Position numbers and translations under genes: made by a program. Positions 49,804 to 58,705 of a stretch of DNA of 64,000 bases are shown in pieces. The notes beneath the pieces are model-generated. The model did not search any database and had not been told where the DNA came from. It saw only the letters and a list, made by a program, of their open reading frames with translations. Source of the DNA: JAEUOS01 sp965279115 (lineage in GTDB: Bacteria; Pseudomonadota; Gammaproteobacteria; Burkholderiales; JAEUOS01); NCBI GenBank assembly GCA_965279115.1, contig OZ257137.1, positions 4,030,001 through 4,094,000 of the forward strand, in the 5' to 3' direction. Position 1 is the first letter of the stretch. Each line of letters opens with the position of its first letter.

Positions 49804-50582
49804 ACGCCCGCCAACCAGCCGCCGTCCACCGGCAACACACTGCCTGTCACGTCCTTGCCGGCCGGCCCGCACAAGAACACCATCAGGTCAGCGATGTGCG
49901 CCGCCTCCACGAAGCGACCGGTCGGGCCCTTGCCTTCGAGAAATTTGGCGGTGGCGTCCTCGCGCGACAGGCCGGTCTCGGCCATCAGCGCCTTGATGCG
50001 CGCGTCGCTGGTGGGGGAGAGCACCGCGCCCGGGCACATGGCGTTGCAGGTGATGCCCTGGTTGGTGGTCTCGATGGCGATGCTGCGCGTCATGCCGATG
50101 ATGGCGTGCTTGGTGGTCACGTAGTCGATGCGGTTTTCCACCGCGCGCGATCCGTATACCGAGGTCATGTTGAAGATGCGGCCCCAGCCGCGCGCGCGCA
50201 TGGCCGGCAGTGCGAGGCGAATCGTATGGAAGGCGGCGCTCAGGTTCACCGCCAGCGCGCGGTCCCAGGCTTCCACCGGAAACGCGTCGGTGGGCGCGAA
50301 GTGGCGCGTCACCGCGTTGTTGACCAGGATGTCGATGGCGCCGTGCTGCTTGAGCACGCCCGCCATCATCGCTGCGATGGCGGCGGGGTCGGCCAGGTCG
50401 GCCTGCACATAATTGGCGGTCACGCCATGCTGCTTGCGAAGGGCGGCGAGCGTCTCTTCCATGCTCGCCGCCAGTTCCAGCCCATGCAGCACCACGTTGC
50501 AGCCGGCCTGCGCCAGCGCCTCTATCATCGCCAGCCCGATGCCGCCGGTGGAGCCGGTGACGAGCGCGGTTTTTCCCTTCAT
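49800..50582 (-). CDS. 3-hydroxybutyrate dehydrogenase-like SDR
   Basis: 260 residues from ATG 50582. The N-terminus KTALVTGSTGGIGLAMIEAL and HGL segment is typical of D-3-hydroxybutyrate dehydrogenase (BdhA-like). Catalytic Tyr-x-x-x-Lys is DYVTTKHAIIG, and the C-terminus SVLPVDGGWLAGV is conserved in that group, as is the PGAVLSP loop. It would interconvert acetoacetate and 3-hydroxybutyrate or a similar hydroxy acid. Its stop overlaps the MmgE/PrpD start, so both proteins are made together. Divergent from a Bug gene with 118 bases between. Confidence 0.85.
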   Translation of the reverse strand: MKGKTALVTGSTGGIGLAMIEALAQAGCNVVLHGLELAASMEETLAALRKQHGVTANYVQADLADPAAIAAMMAGVLKQHGAIDILVNNAVTRHFAPTDAFPVEAWDRALAVNLSAAFHTIRLALPAMRARGWGRIFNMTSVYGSRAVENRIDYVTTKHAIIGMTRSIAIETTNQGITCNAMCPGAVLSPTSDARIKALMAETGLSREDATAKFLEGKGPTGRFVEAAHIADLMVFLCGPAGKDVTGSVLPVDGGWLAGV

Positions 50583-50700
50583 GTTCAAAGTTCCTTGTTT
50601 GCCGCGCGGGCGCCATGCCCCCGGGGGCGCTAACATTACGTGAAAGGCCAGCCCCGCGCAAACCCGCGCGAGTACCGGCCCACAATACTGGAGACAGGAA

Positions 50701-51663
50701 ATGAAGCGTCTGATCAGGCGGTTGCTGGCGGGTTTGTGCGTCGCGTTGTTGGCAGGGGCCGCGCTTGCCTTTCCGGAAAAGCCGGTGCGCATCATCGTGG
50801 CGTTTCCGCCCGGCGGCGGTACCGATGCACTCACGCGCATCATCAGCGTGGAACTGGGCAAGATCTGGAACCAGCAGGTCATTGTCGACAACCGTCCCGG
50901 CGCGCAGGGCAACATCGGCACGCTCGCCGGTGTGAAGGCGCAGCCTGATGGCTACACCATCACCCTGGCCCATCAGGGCGTGCTCACCATCAACCCCTAC
51001 ATCTACAACAACATCGGCTTCGACCCGGTCAAGGACCTGCTGCCCATCACCCGTGCGACCGAGCAGCCGTTTGTCATGGTGGTCAATCCCACCTTCGCCG
51101 CGCGCACCCTCAAGGACATGGTGGAGCTGGCCAAGAAACAGCCCGGCAAACTCACCTTTGCGTCGAGTGCCTCGGGCCCGCAAATGGCCGGCGAGATGTT
51201 CAAGCTCGCCAGCGGCACCAGCCTTCTGCACGTGGCCTACAAGGGCGCGGGGCCGGCCATCATCGACCTGCTCGGCGGCCAGGTGGACATGATGATCGCC
51301 AACCCGGCCTCCGCCTCGCCGCACGTCAAGAGCGGCAAGCTGCGCGGGCTGGTGGTGTTCGGCAAGAAGCGCATCGACGCCATGCCCGAGGTGCCCACCG
51401 CGGCCGAGGCCGGCTACCCGCAACTGGGTGAAACCCCGGAGTGGTATGGCTACGCCGTGCCGGTGGGTACGCCGCAGGCCATCATCAACAAGCTCAACGC
51501 CGACTTCACCGCCGCGCTCAAGACTCCCGAGGCGCAAAAGTCCATCCAGACCCTCGGTCTCACCGCATCCCCCAGTACGCCGGAAGAATTCGCGCGCCAG
51601 ATCAAGGCCGACAACGAGGCCTGGGGCAAGGTGGTCAAGGCGGCGGGGGTGAAGGCGGAGTAG
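50701..51663 (+). CDS. Bug-type TTT receptor
   Basis: 320 residues with a signal peptide (LLAGLCVALLAGAALA). Core motifs are FPEKPVRIIVAFPPGGGTDA, NQQVIVDNRPGAQGNIGT, QPDGYTITLAHQG and the closing WGKVVKAAGVKAE. The canonical FPPGGGTD strand differs from the GYAPGGSADA type of the tandem pair, so this is a different subgroup and probably a different ligand. Divergent from the SDR-MmgE unit and convergent with an acyl-CoA ligase gene. Confidence 0.93.
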   Translation: MKRLIRRLLAGLCVALLAGAALAFPEKPVRIIVAFPPGGGTDALTRIISVELGKIWNQQVIVDNRPGAQGNIGTLAGVKAQPDGYTITLAHQGVLTINPYIYNNIGFDPVKDLLPITRATEQPFVMVVNPTFAARTLKDMVELAKKQPGKLTFASSASGPQMAGEMFKLASGTSLLHVAYKGAGPAIIDLLGGQVDMMIANPASASPHVKSGKLRGLVVFGKKRIDAMPEVPTAAEAGYPQLGETPEWYGYAVPVGTPQAIINKLNADFTAALKTPEAQKSIQTLGLTASPSTPEEFARQIKADNEAWGKVVKAAGVKAE

Positions 51664-51675
51664 GACTGCGGGCGT

Positions 51676-53301
51676 TCAGCTGAACACGCCCCCATACTTC
51701 TTGCGCAGTTCCGTCTTCTGCACCTTGCCGGTACCGCCCACCGGCAGGGCGTCCAGAAACACCACGTCGTCCGGCACCCACCACTTGGCCACCCGTTCGG
51801 CGAGGAAGCCGAGGATGTCCTCCTTGGTGACATCCTGACCCGGCTTTTTCACGATGAACAGCAACGGCCGCTCATCCCATTTGGGGTGCTTCACGCCGAT
51901 CACGGCGGCCATCTGCACGGCCGGGTGGCCGACCGCGGCGTTTTCGAGATCGATGGAGCTGATCCATTCGCCTCCGGTCTTGATCACGTCCTTGGTGCGG
52001 TCGCGGATCTGCATCACGCCGTCCGGCGCGATCACGGCGATGTCGCCGGTGGCGAACCAGCCGTCCACCAAAGGCGAAGTCTCGCCCTTGAAGTAGCGCG
52101 AAAGTATCCACTGCCCGCGCACCATCAGTTCGCCCTGCGAGGTGCCGTCGCGCGGCAGGGTGGCCCCGGTCTCGTCCACTACCTTGATCTCCACGCCGAA
52201 CACGGTCTTGCCCTGTTTGGCGATCAGCGCATGGCGCTGCTCGGGCGTCCATTCGGCCTTCTGCTTCGCGGTGATCACGCCCATGGTGGCCACCGCGGTG
52301 GTCTCGGTCATGCCCCAGCCGTGGCGCACGTCCACGTTGTACTGGTCATTGAACTTGGCAATGAGCGCCAGCGGCATGGCCGAGCCGCCGGTGGCGGTGC
52401 GGCGCATGGTGGAGAACTTGAGCCCATGCTGGTCCATGTGGGCGATGAGCCCCTGCCAGATGGTCGGCACACCGGCGCTCACGGTCACGCCTTCGGCCTC
52501 CATCAGCTCGTAGAGCGATGGGCCGTCCAGCTTGGGGCCGGGCAACACCAGCTTGGCGCCCGCCACCAGCGTCGCATACGGCAGGCACCAGGCGTTGATG
52601 TGGAACATCGGCACCACCGGCAGGATCGCTTCCTGGGGCGACAAGCCGAGCGCGCCGGGGATGCAGATGGTGATCGCGTTGAGCACAATGGCGCGGTGCG
52701 AGTACAGCGCACCTTTTGGGTTGCCGGTGGTGCCGGAGGTGTAGCAGAGTGCTGCGCCGGTGCGCTCGTCGAACTGAGGCCAGGTGAAGGACTCGCTGGC
52801 CGGCGCGATCAGGTCCTCGTAGTTCAGTACATTGGCCACGCCTTCGATGGCCGGCGTATTGGCGGCATCGGCCAGGCATACCCAGTGACGCACCTTGGGG
52901 CAATGCGGCGCGATGCCCTTGATGAGCGGCGCGAAGGTGGCGTCGAAGATCACTACCTGGTCTTCGGCGTGGTTGATGATGTAGATCAGCTGCTGCGGAT
53001 GCAGGCGCGGGTTGCAGGTGTGCATCACCATGCCGCTGCCGGACACCGCGTAGTAGGCCTCGAGGTGGCGGTGGTTGTTCCAGGCGATCGAGGCGACCAC
53101 ACTGCCCGGTTCAAGCCCCAGCCCGGCCAGCGCGTTGACTAGCTTCTTCGCCCTAACCGCGCACTGCGCGGCGCTGTAGCGGAACAGCGGGCCATGGGTC
53201 TCGCGCGAGACGATTTCGGCGTCGCCGTACTGTGCCGCCGCGTGTTCGAGAATGCCGGAAAGCAATAGCGGCATGTCCATCATCAGGCCGGGTTGCAGCA
53301 T
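51676..53301 (-). CDS. Fatty-acid-CoA ligase family (AMP-binding)
   Basis: 541 residues. ATP site CYTSGTTGNPKGALYSHR, GHG-like MTETTAVATMGVI, hinge WFATGDIAVIAPDGVMQI followed by DRTKDVIKTGGEWISSIDLE, and the C-terminal lysine motif GGTGKVQKTELRK. The DRTKDVIK and GGEWISS elements point to medium- or long-chain fatty-acid CoA ligases. It forms acyl-CoA via an adenylate. It is downstream, on the same strand, of an HpcH aldolase and a metallo-hydrolase; gaps of 33 and 90 bases make an operon possible. Confidence 0.92.
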   Translation of the reverse strand: MLQPGLMMDMPLLLSGILEHAAAQYGDAEIVSRETHGPLFRYSAAQCAVRAKKLVNALAGLGLEPGSVVASIAWNNHRHLEAYYAVSGSGMVMHTCNPRLHPQQLIYIINHAEDQVVIFDATFAPLIKGIAPHCPKVRHWVCLADAANTPAIEGVANVLNYEDLIAPASESFTWPQFDERTGAALCYTSGTTGNPKGALYSHRAIVLNAITICIPGALGLSPQEAILPVVPMFHINAWCLPYATLVAGAKLVLPGPKLDGPSLYELMEAEGVTVSAGVPTIWQGLIAHMDQHGLKFSTMRRTATGGSAMPLALIAKFNDQYNVDVRHGWGMTETTAVATMGVITAKQKAEWTPEQRHALIAKQGKTVFGVEIKVVDETGATLPRDGTSQGELMVRGQWILSRYFKGETSPLVDGWFATGDIAVIAPDGVMQIRDRTKDVIKTGGEWISSIDLENAAVGHPAVQMAAVIGVKHPKWDERPLLFIVKKPGQDVTKEDILGFLAERVAKWWVPDDVVFLDALPVGGTGKVQKTELRKKYGGVFS

Positions 53302-53391
53302 GTTGCGGGTCTCCTTGGTCTTGTACGGCAGCCGTCTGCGCGGCGATGGTGGTGGCCGTCTTTGCGGCCATGGCGAATCCTAGCGGGCTTT

Positions 53392-54180
53392 TCAGCGTTT
53401 CGGGTCGAGCGCGCGCAGCGCCCCGGCACGTTCCTTGGCGCCCACCATCAGGAAGCCGAGTTCCGAGCCGGCGAGGATGAATTGCACGCCCATGGCGATG
53501 AACTTCCGCATCAGCGCCGGCGCATAGACGCCGCCCATGCCGGCGAACTTGCCGTGCTTGCGGCAGGCGCCGATCACTTTCGCATAGGCTTCCTCGACCC
53601 GTACATGGTCGAACTGGCCGGGAATGCCCATCTCCGCGCACAGGTCGTTGGTGCCGATGAACAGGACGTCGATGCCCTGCACGGCGGCGATCGATTCGGC
53701 CGCCTCCACGCCGGCGGGCGATTCGATCATCGCGATGACCAGAGTTTCCTGGTTGACCAGGCGCATGGTCTCGGCCAGCGGCTGGTTGGAGTAGTTGGTC
53801 TGCGCCAGCGGCCCGCCTACCGAGCGGTGGCCCAGCGGCGGAAAGCGCGTGAAGCCGGCGATGGCTTGCGCCTCGGCGGCGCTTTCCACATGCGGGATCA
53901 CCACGCCCTGCGCGCTGTTGTCGAGCGCGCGTGTGGAATGGTGGTGCTCGATGCCCGGCGCGCGCACGATCGGCGTGACGCCGAAGCCGAGCGAGGCGGA
54001 AGAGAGCTGCGCGGCGGTATCGACCGTCATGGCGCTGTGCTCGCAGTCGATGAACAGCCAGTCGAAGCCGCAGGCGCTGGCGATCTGTGCGATTTCCACG
54101 GTGCGCGAATGGCGCAGCGCCAGGCCCAGCGCGAGCTTGCCTTCCCGCAGCAGGCGTTTGGTCTTGTTTTCGATGATCAC
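53392..54180 (-). CDS. HpcH/HpaI family aldolase
   Basis: 262 residues. The TIM-barrel aldolase/citrate-lyase-beta pattern is clear: GFDWLFIDCEHSAM with the metal-site acids, IVRAPG, then GVVIPHVESAAEAQAI, MIESPAGVEAAESIAAV, and GTNDLCAEMG. These divalent-metal class II aldolases cleave 4-hydroxy-2-oxo acids to pyruvate plus an aldehyde or run in reverse. The gene lies between a metallo-hydrolase and an acyl-CoA ligase on the same strand. Substrate not readable. Confidence 0.92.
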   Translation of the reverse strand: MIIENKTKRLLREGKLALGLALRHSRTVEIAQIASACGFDWLFIDCEHSAMTVDTAAQLSSASLGFGVTPIVRAPGIEHHHSTRALDNSAQGVVIPHVESAAEAQAIAGFTRFPPLGHRSVGGPLAQTNYSNQPLAETMRLVNQETLVIAMIESPAGVEAAESIAAVQGIDVLFIGTNDLCAEMGIPGQFDHVRVEEAYAKVIGACRKHGKFAGMGGVYAPALMRKFIAMGVQFILAGSELGFLMVGAKERAGALRALDPKR

Positions 54181-54213
54181 GCGTGTCCCCTGGTTTGAAT
54201 TGTTTATGGGTGT

Positions 54214-55005
54214 CTATTCTGCGGGTGCGAAGGTGATTTCACGCACCTCGCCGTCGTTGATGCCGACCCACTGCTGCGGATCATGCCCGAACACCAGCCG
54301 CATGCCGGCGCGCTCCATGGCGGCGAAGCGGCGGTAGGTGTCTAGCGCCATGTCCGCGTCCATGATCACGCCCGGCAGGTGCAGCGCCTCCATCGAGCGA
54401 CGCATGTAGCAGGCGTCCGCGGTCAGCACCACGCTGCCGCCTTCAAGCTTGACGCGCAGCGACTGGTGGCCCGGCGTGTGGCCGTAGGTGGGCAGGCAGG
54501 TGACCGAGCCGTCGCCGAAGATGTCGTGTTCGCCGTCCACCTCGATGCGGTCGTGGCCGAAGTCGAACAGCTTGTGGTCGTAGTGGCCGGCGGCCTTGCA
54601 TTCGTCGGTGCAGGCCCAGTGCCATTCGCGCTTCTGGATCAGCCAGCGCGCGTTGGGGATCAGCGCATTGCCGCCCACATGGTCGAAGTGCAGGTGCGAG
54701 CTCACCAGGTATTGCACGCGCTCCGGGTCCATGCCGAAGGCCCTCAGGCGCGAGGCTACGTCCTCGCCGGGCTTGTAGCTGGGCTTCACACGCGCGGCGC
54801 GGTTGCCCAGCGCCGCCTCGCGCACCAGCGGGTCGGGCGAGGCCAGTTCGGCGGCCAACCCGGTATCGAACAGCACCACGCCCCTGGGATGCTCGATCAG
54901 GTAGCTGGGGATGGGCACGGCCAGGTAGCCCTTTTCGCCGCGCAGGAAGGTGGAGGTTGGCATGGTGATCCAGCCGCAGGTCATGGCATACAGGCGGAGC
55001 GACAT
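54214..55005 (-). CDS. N-acyl homoserine lactonase-like metallo-beta-lactamase fold hydrolase
   Basis: 263 residues. Zinc site SSHLHFDHVGG (His104, His106, Asp108, His109), then His180 in GHTPGHQS, Asp197 in TADACY and a late His in FGHDPQQW complete the two-metal set. The arrangement follows the AHL-lactonase (AiiA/AttM) subfamily, which opens homoserine lactones and quenches quorum sensing, but many relatives hydrolyse other lactones. Co-directional with HpcH aldolase and a CoA ligase, so hydrolysis of a pathway lactone is at least as likely as quorum quenching. No signal peptide. Confidence 0.88.
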   Translation of the reverse strand: MSLRLYAMTCGWITMPTSTFLRGEKGYLAVPIPSYLIEHPRGVVLFDTGLAAELASPDPLVREAALGNRAARVKPSYKPGEDVASRLRAFGMDPERVQYLVSSHLHFDHVGGNALIPNARWLIQKREWHWACTDECKAAGHYDHKLFDFGHDRIEVDGEHDIFGDGSVTCLPTYGHTPGHQSLRVKLEGGSVVLTADACYMRRSMEALHLPGVIMDADMALDTYRRFAAMERAGMRLVFGHDPQQWVGINDGEVREITFAPAE

Positions 55006-55083
55006 CGGGATTCCTGTCGAAGTGGAAGGTCCGGCGGGGGCGCTTGCCTGCCTTCGCGCCCAGGCCGGTGTCGAATATTATCC

Positions 55084-55099
55084 GGGGTCGAGACCCCAT
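55084..55099. repeat. Degenerate relative of the REP-like palindrome
   Basis: GGGGTC-GA-GACCCC followed by AT. The right-hand stretch TCGAGACCCCAT also occurs at 58739-58750 inside the nested array. It lies in the gap between the divergent lactonase-like and cupin genes, where it could also act as an operator. Confidence 0.45.
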
Positions 55100-55119
55100 A
55101 CCCACCGGAGGAAGCCGCG

Positions 55120-55698
55120 ATGCGCAAATTCGTCACCCCCACCCGTGAAGAACTCGAAGCCCGCGTCAGCCGCTTCGGGCAACTGAAGGAAATGACCACC
55201 CGCACCCAGGACCTGGCCAATGTGCCGCAGGGGGCAATCGACGTGGTGTTCGCGCGCAAGATCCTGCCGGTGATCCTCGACAACACCAAGAACCCGTTCG
55301 GCAACTCGGCGCCCATCATCGGCGCGGCGCGCAGCACCATGTTCATTTCCATCATGCCGCCGGGGCAGGGCGCCTGCCTGCACTCGCACAACGACACCTT
55401 CGAAACCTTCATGGTGCTCGAAGGGCAGATCGAATACCGCATCGGCGACCCGGTGGAACACACCCTCACGCTCAACAAGTGGGACGCGTTTTCCTGCCCG
55501 CCTGGGGTGTACCGCGGCTTCCACAATTCCGGCACCACCGACGCGGTGCAGTTGACGGTGATCACCGGCCTCGCGGACGGTCGCGACGACGCCTCGGTGC
55601 CGGATTCGGTGAAGCAGCAGTTGCGTGGCGACTATGGCGACGAGGTGGTCAACGCGTTCGCGAAACTGTTCGTCTTCGACCCGCCGCCGGCGAAGTAG
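55120..55698 (+). CDS. Cupin domain protein
   Basis: 192 residues from ATG 55120 behind a GGAGGA site; the frame is open far upstream but without similarity. One cupin core is visible: ACLHSHNDTFETFMVLEGQI for the first metal motif (H-x-H...E) and FSCPPGVYRGFHNSGTTDAV for the second (P.G...H). N-terminal and C-terminal extensions of about 60 and 50 residues surround the barrel. Single-domain cupins act as dioxygenases, isomerases or binding proteins. It diverges from the lactonase-like gene. No specific role can be assigned. Confidence 0.88.
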   Translation: MRKFVTPTREELEARVSRFGQLKEMTTRTQDLANVPQGAIDVVFARKILPVILDNTKNPFGNSAPIIGAARSTMFISIMPPGQGACLHSHNDTFETFMVLEGQIEYRIGDPVEHTLTLNKWDAFSCPPGVYRGFHNSGTTDAVQLTVITGLADGRDDASVPDSVKQQLRGDYGDEVVNAFAKLFVFDPPPAK

Positions 55699-55716
55699 GC
55701 GGCAGGAAGGCCGCGG

Positions 55717-56229
55717 CTACTTCTTGCCGGCGCGCGGCCTGGCGCACAGGCGCATGGCGCCGGCATCGACCACGGAATCGGGATAGATCACCCCTTCCTC
55801 ACCGCGCGCTTCGTTGCTGTAGAACGCTTCGCCGTTGGCGTCGTAGTCGGCTACCGCGAGCACGGTTTGCGTCCATTTGGCGCAGTCGATGCGCCATTTG
55901 GTCAGGCGGTAGGCGAAGCGCTCCTCGTAGCCCTGTGCCTGGCCGGGTGAGAGGCTGTTCCTGCGGTAGCTCTCGGCAACGGCCGGCTTGTGGCCGGCGC
56001 CATCGGCGCGCGTCCACATTTCAAGGATATTGCCGGTCTGGCGCGCACGGGTGGTGTCGTAGCTGGCGGTGGCGCCGGTGGCGGCATTGCGCGTGGCAAC
56101 CGCCCATTCGGCGTGGGCGTGCGGCATGCCGGCCAGCAAGGCCAATCCTGCGAGGCCGGCCGCGGCGGCTGCCCGGCGCGCGGCGATGCGGCCGCTTGAG
56201 TGCAGGAAACGCAGTGACTGGATGGGCAT
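55717..56229 (-). CDS. Secreted protein resembling surface-adhesin protein E
   Basis: 170 residues with a signal peptide ending AGMPHAHA. The mature ~125 residues read WAVATRNAATGATASYDTTR, GNILEMWTRADGAG, then an RLTKWRIDCAKWTQTVLAVA strand and a DYDANGEAF turn. This W...D...G..xMW...K...DC pattern is that of small betaproteobacterial proteins annotated as surface-adhesin protein E-like, though I am not certain of the family. Two cysteines (in DCA and LCARP) could form a disulfide. Likely periplasmic or surface-exposed. It lies 24 bases after a hydrolase on the same strand. Confidence 0.7.
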   Translation of the reverse strand: MPIQSLRFLHSSGRIAARRAAAAAGLAGLALLAGMPHAHAEWAVATRNAATGATASYDTTRARQTGNILEMWTRADGAGHKPAVAESYRRNSLSPGQAQGYEERFAYRLTKWRIDCAKWTQTVLAVADYDANGEAFYSNEARGEEGVIYPDSVVDAGAMRLCARPRAGKK

Positions 56230-56253
56230 GGGGTCCTCCGGGTTCGGCCGCCC

Positions 56254-57894
56254 TCAATCATCCAGATCCGCGCCGTCATTCCATGCCGAGATCACGAAGC
56301 GCAATTGCCCCCTGATTCCGGGCTTGGCCGGCACCGCATGGCCGGCGGCGTCGAGGATGTGGCTGTCGAAGGGGATGGCGACTTCCACGCGGCCGGCCGT
56401 CAGCGCGGCGACATCGAGCGCGTTAGTGGCCGCCGACATGCCGGTGCCCTGCCAGGCGTAGTTAACTTTCCACGCCTCGCGCTCGCTGCGCGGCGGCACC
56501 ATCTCGAGGATCACGGCGTCCTGGAACAGGTAACCCACCTCGTAATGCTCGTCGGCCCACAGGCGCCGCTCGATCTCGTAGTCGGGCACCTTGATGCCAA
56601 GCTGCATGCCGTACGCCAGCGAGCGCCGCTTCGGGTTGACGCGGGCGCGGTTGGCGAGGAACACGCTCGACAGGTAGTGGCTGGGCTGCTTCTGCCACCC
56701 GGCATGCGGGATGCATGCCACCGAATCCTCCTCAGCGGTGCGGCGGGTGAGGGTCCACAGCTTGCCGCGCGGCGAAGCCTTCACCTCCACCTGGTAGAGC
56801 GCATTGACGGCATTGCCGGCTTCAAGTGCCGCCTGCACCTTGTCGGGCAGGCGGATCTCGTCGATGTCCAGCCACAGGTCGACGCGCACGTCGCCGAACA
56901 AAAAACGTGTGAGGTTCTGGAACGCCTCCTCGCTGTTGACGATGCCATAGGGGCCGGAATGCGAGCGGAAGGCGAAGGCCTTGGCGCAGGGATCGCCGAT
57001 GCTGCCGTCGGCTTTCAGGCCGCGCAGGGTGGCGTTGTCGATTTTCACCAGGCCGTCGCTGCCGTGGCCTGCGAAGGTGCGCGAGATGCCGGCGGCGACT
57101 TCGTAGTCCATGCGGTTGGTGCCCACCATGCAGAACACCCGCCGCGAGGAAAAGCGGTCTTCGGGAATGAAGTCCACCCGATCATGTTTCCCGTAGGCCT
57201 TTTTCAGATCGAGATAGCCGGCCATGCGCTCGCGGTTGAAGTTGTCGATATCGAAGGCCGAAAACCACGAAGGCACGTTGATGCCGCCCATGTCGATGCC
57301 GTTGTGCGGCGTGGCGTAGGTGAAAAACTTGTCCACGTGTGCTCGCAGGTTGCCCGGGTCGAGCTTGGGGTTCTGCAGGAAGGCCCGGCACACCAGCCCA
57401 CCCATCGAGTGCGCCACCAGGTAGCAGCGGAAATCGGCGGGTTTGATGGCGTTGTCCGGGTTCCTGCACACCAGGTCGCGCACCCGTGCGATCAAGGTGC
57501 CCAGGCCGCTGGCGAAGGTCTCGATCGCAGGCGTCTGCACCTGGCCCAGGAGCGTGGAGGCGGGGTCGTAATAGCGGTAGATGATGATGGCCCGGCCGGA
57601 GAGGGTATTGCCGGTGGGCTGGCCGTCGGCGCTGGTTTCCCATTCCGGATCGACGATGTCGTAGCCATCCTCGTAGACGTCCGAATAGCCGAATTCCGAG
57701 GCCAGGCGCACCACTGGCGACTCGAAGACGAACTTGCGCGGCCGCGCGGTCTTGTCCGGCACGGCCCGGAACACCGTGGAGCCAAGGTTGAAGCCGCAGA
57801 ACGGGTCGGCGGTGGTCTCGTCGATCTCGCCGCGCGTCATGGCGTAGCCGCGCACGTAGATGATGGGGTAGTAGGGCGCTTTCAGTTTCGGCAT
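56254..57894 (-). CDS. Large alpha/beta hydrolase (lipase/esterase-like)
   Basis: 546 residues. The N-terminal half is an alpha/beta hydrolase: IIYVRGYAMT for the oxyanion loop and VAHSMGGLVCRAF with nucleophile Ser163, followed by TYATPHNGIDMGG as in triacylglycerol lipases; Asp and His candidates lie in GSDGLV and FRSHSG. The C-terminal half (about 330-546) is beta-rich and unlike any domain I know; it may bind substrate or the cell surface. There is no signal peptide. Either a cytoplasmic esterase or one exported by a non-classical route. The protein-E-like gene follows directly downstream. Confidence 0.8.
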   Translation of the reverse strand: MPKLKAPYYPIIYVRGYAMTRGEIDETTADPFCGFNLGSTVFRAVPDKTARPRKFVFESPVVRLASEFGYSDVYEDGYDIVDPEWETSADGQPTGNTLSGRAIIIYRYYDPASTLLGQVQTPAIETFASGLGTLIARVRDLVCRNPDNAIKPADFRCYLVAHSMGGLVCRAFLQNPKLDPGNLRAHVDKFFTYATPHNGIDMGGINVPSWFSAFDIDNFNRERMAGYLDLKKAYGKHDRVDFIPEDRFSSRRVFCMVGTNRMDYEVAAGISRTFAGHGSDGLVKIDNATLRGLKADGSIGDPCAKAFAFRSHSGPYGIVNSEEAFQNLTRFLFGDVRVDLWLDIDEIRLPDKVQAALEAGNAVNALYQVEVKASPRGKLWTLTRRTAEEDSVACIPHAGWQKQPSHYLSSVFLANRARVNPKRRSLAYGMQLGIKVPDYEIERRLWADEHYEVGYLFQDAVILEMVPPRSEREAWKVNYAWQGTGMSAATNALDVAALTAGRVEVAIPFDSHILDAAGHAVPAKPGIRGQLRFVISAWNDGADLDD

Positions 57895-58064
57895 GGCGTC
57901 TCTCCCTGGCGTTGCGATGAAGTCGCTGCGTTTGCCCTTGCATCATATGCCACCGGTGGCGCGTCCAAGCGCGAACGGTCAATCCGGTGCATCATTCGCG
58001 GGCCGCAGCGTCGGGTGCCCACCCGCCGTGGATGCGGTGCAGCGCCCGACCCGGAGAAAGCACC

Positions 58065-58175
58065 ATGGCCAAAGGACAGCTCACCAAGAAGATGGAAAAG
58101 AAGGAACCCGCCAAGACATTCAAGGAGAAGCGCGAGGCCAAGAAGGTCAAGAAGGAAGAAAAGAAGAAGCAGTGA
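58065..58175 (+). CDS. Very small lysine-rich protein
   Basis: 36 residues from ATG 58065, preceded by GGAGAAAG at good spacing. The sequence is almost all Lys, Glu, Ala and Gln (MAKGQLTKKMEKKEPAKTFK and a KKEEKKKQ end), predicted as one long charged helix. The strong ribosome site and the short distance to the next gene (53 bases) support a real gene rather than noise. Such proteins may bind nucleic acid or ribosomes; that is a guess. Confidence 0.6.
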   Translation: MAKGQLTKKMEKKEPAKTFKEKREAKKVKKEEKKKQ

Positions 58176-58228
58176 ACGGCCGCACCGGGGGCCGGCCTGC
58201 CAGCCGTCCCCCCTGATCGGGAGACCAC

Positions 58229-58705
58229 ATGCAATCCTTCCCTGACTTGCTGAACAACTTTGCGGCGCGCGCCGAAGCCAATGACGGCACGGGCTTCGCC
58301 GCGCTGTTCACCCCGGACGCTACCTACGACGACTATTTCTTCGGCGCTCACACCGGCCGCGATGAGATTGCCGCCATGTTGGCGCGGTTTTTCGAGGGCG
58401 GAGAAGACTACCGCTGGGAATTCCACGAGCCGGTCAGCGATGGCCGCATCGCCTACGCCCGTTACCGTTTTTCCTACCGCTCCAAAGTGCCCGACTCCGC
58501 CGGCCAGCCCATCGCCTTCGAGGGCATCTGCCGCATGCTGCTCAAGGATGGCCTGATCGAGCACTACGCCGAAACATTCGACCGTGGCGTGGCCTTCGTT
58601 CAACTGGGCTTTCCCGCCGGCAAGGTGGCGCGCCTGCTGGAAAAATACGCAGCCGCGCAAAACACCACGCCAGGGTTCAGGCCGCACCTCGACCGCCTGA
58701 AATAA
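58229..58705 (+). CDS. SnoaL-like/NTF2-fold protein
   Basis: 158 residues with the cone-shaped NTF2 fold pattern: LLNNFAARAEANDGTGFAAL, FTPDATYDDYFFGAHTGRDE, then alternating strands (YRWEFHEPVSDGRIAYARYR, GICRMLLKDGLIEHYAETFD). Members include ketosteroid isomerases, lyases and pure binding proteins, so the activity is open; the Asp/His acid-base positions are not clear here. GGGAGA precedes the start. The TAA stop at 58703-58705 is the first three bases of the palindromic repeat array. Confidence 0.85.
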   Translation: MQSFPDLLNNFAARAEANDGTGFAALFTPDATYDDYFFGAHTGRDEIAAMLARFFEGGEDYRWEFHEPVSDGRIAYARYRFSYRSKVPDSAGQPIAFEGICRMLLKDGLIEHYAETFDRGVAFVQLGFPAGKVARLLEKYAAAQNTTPGFRPHLDRLK

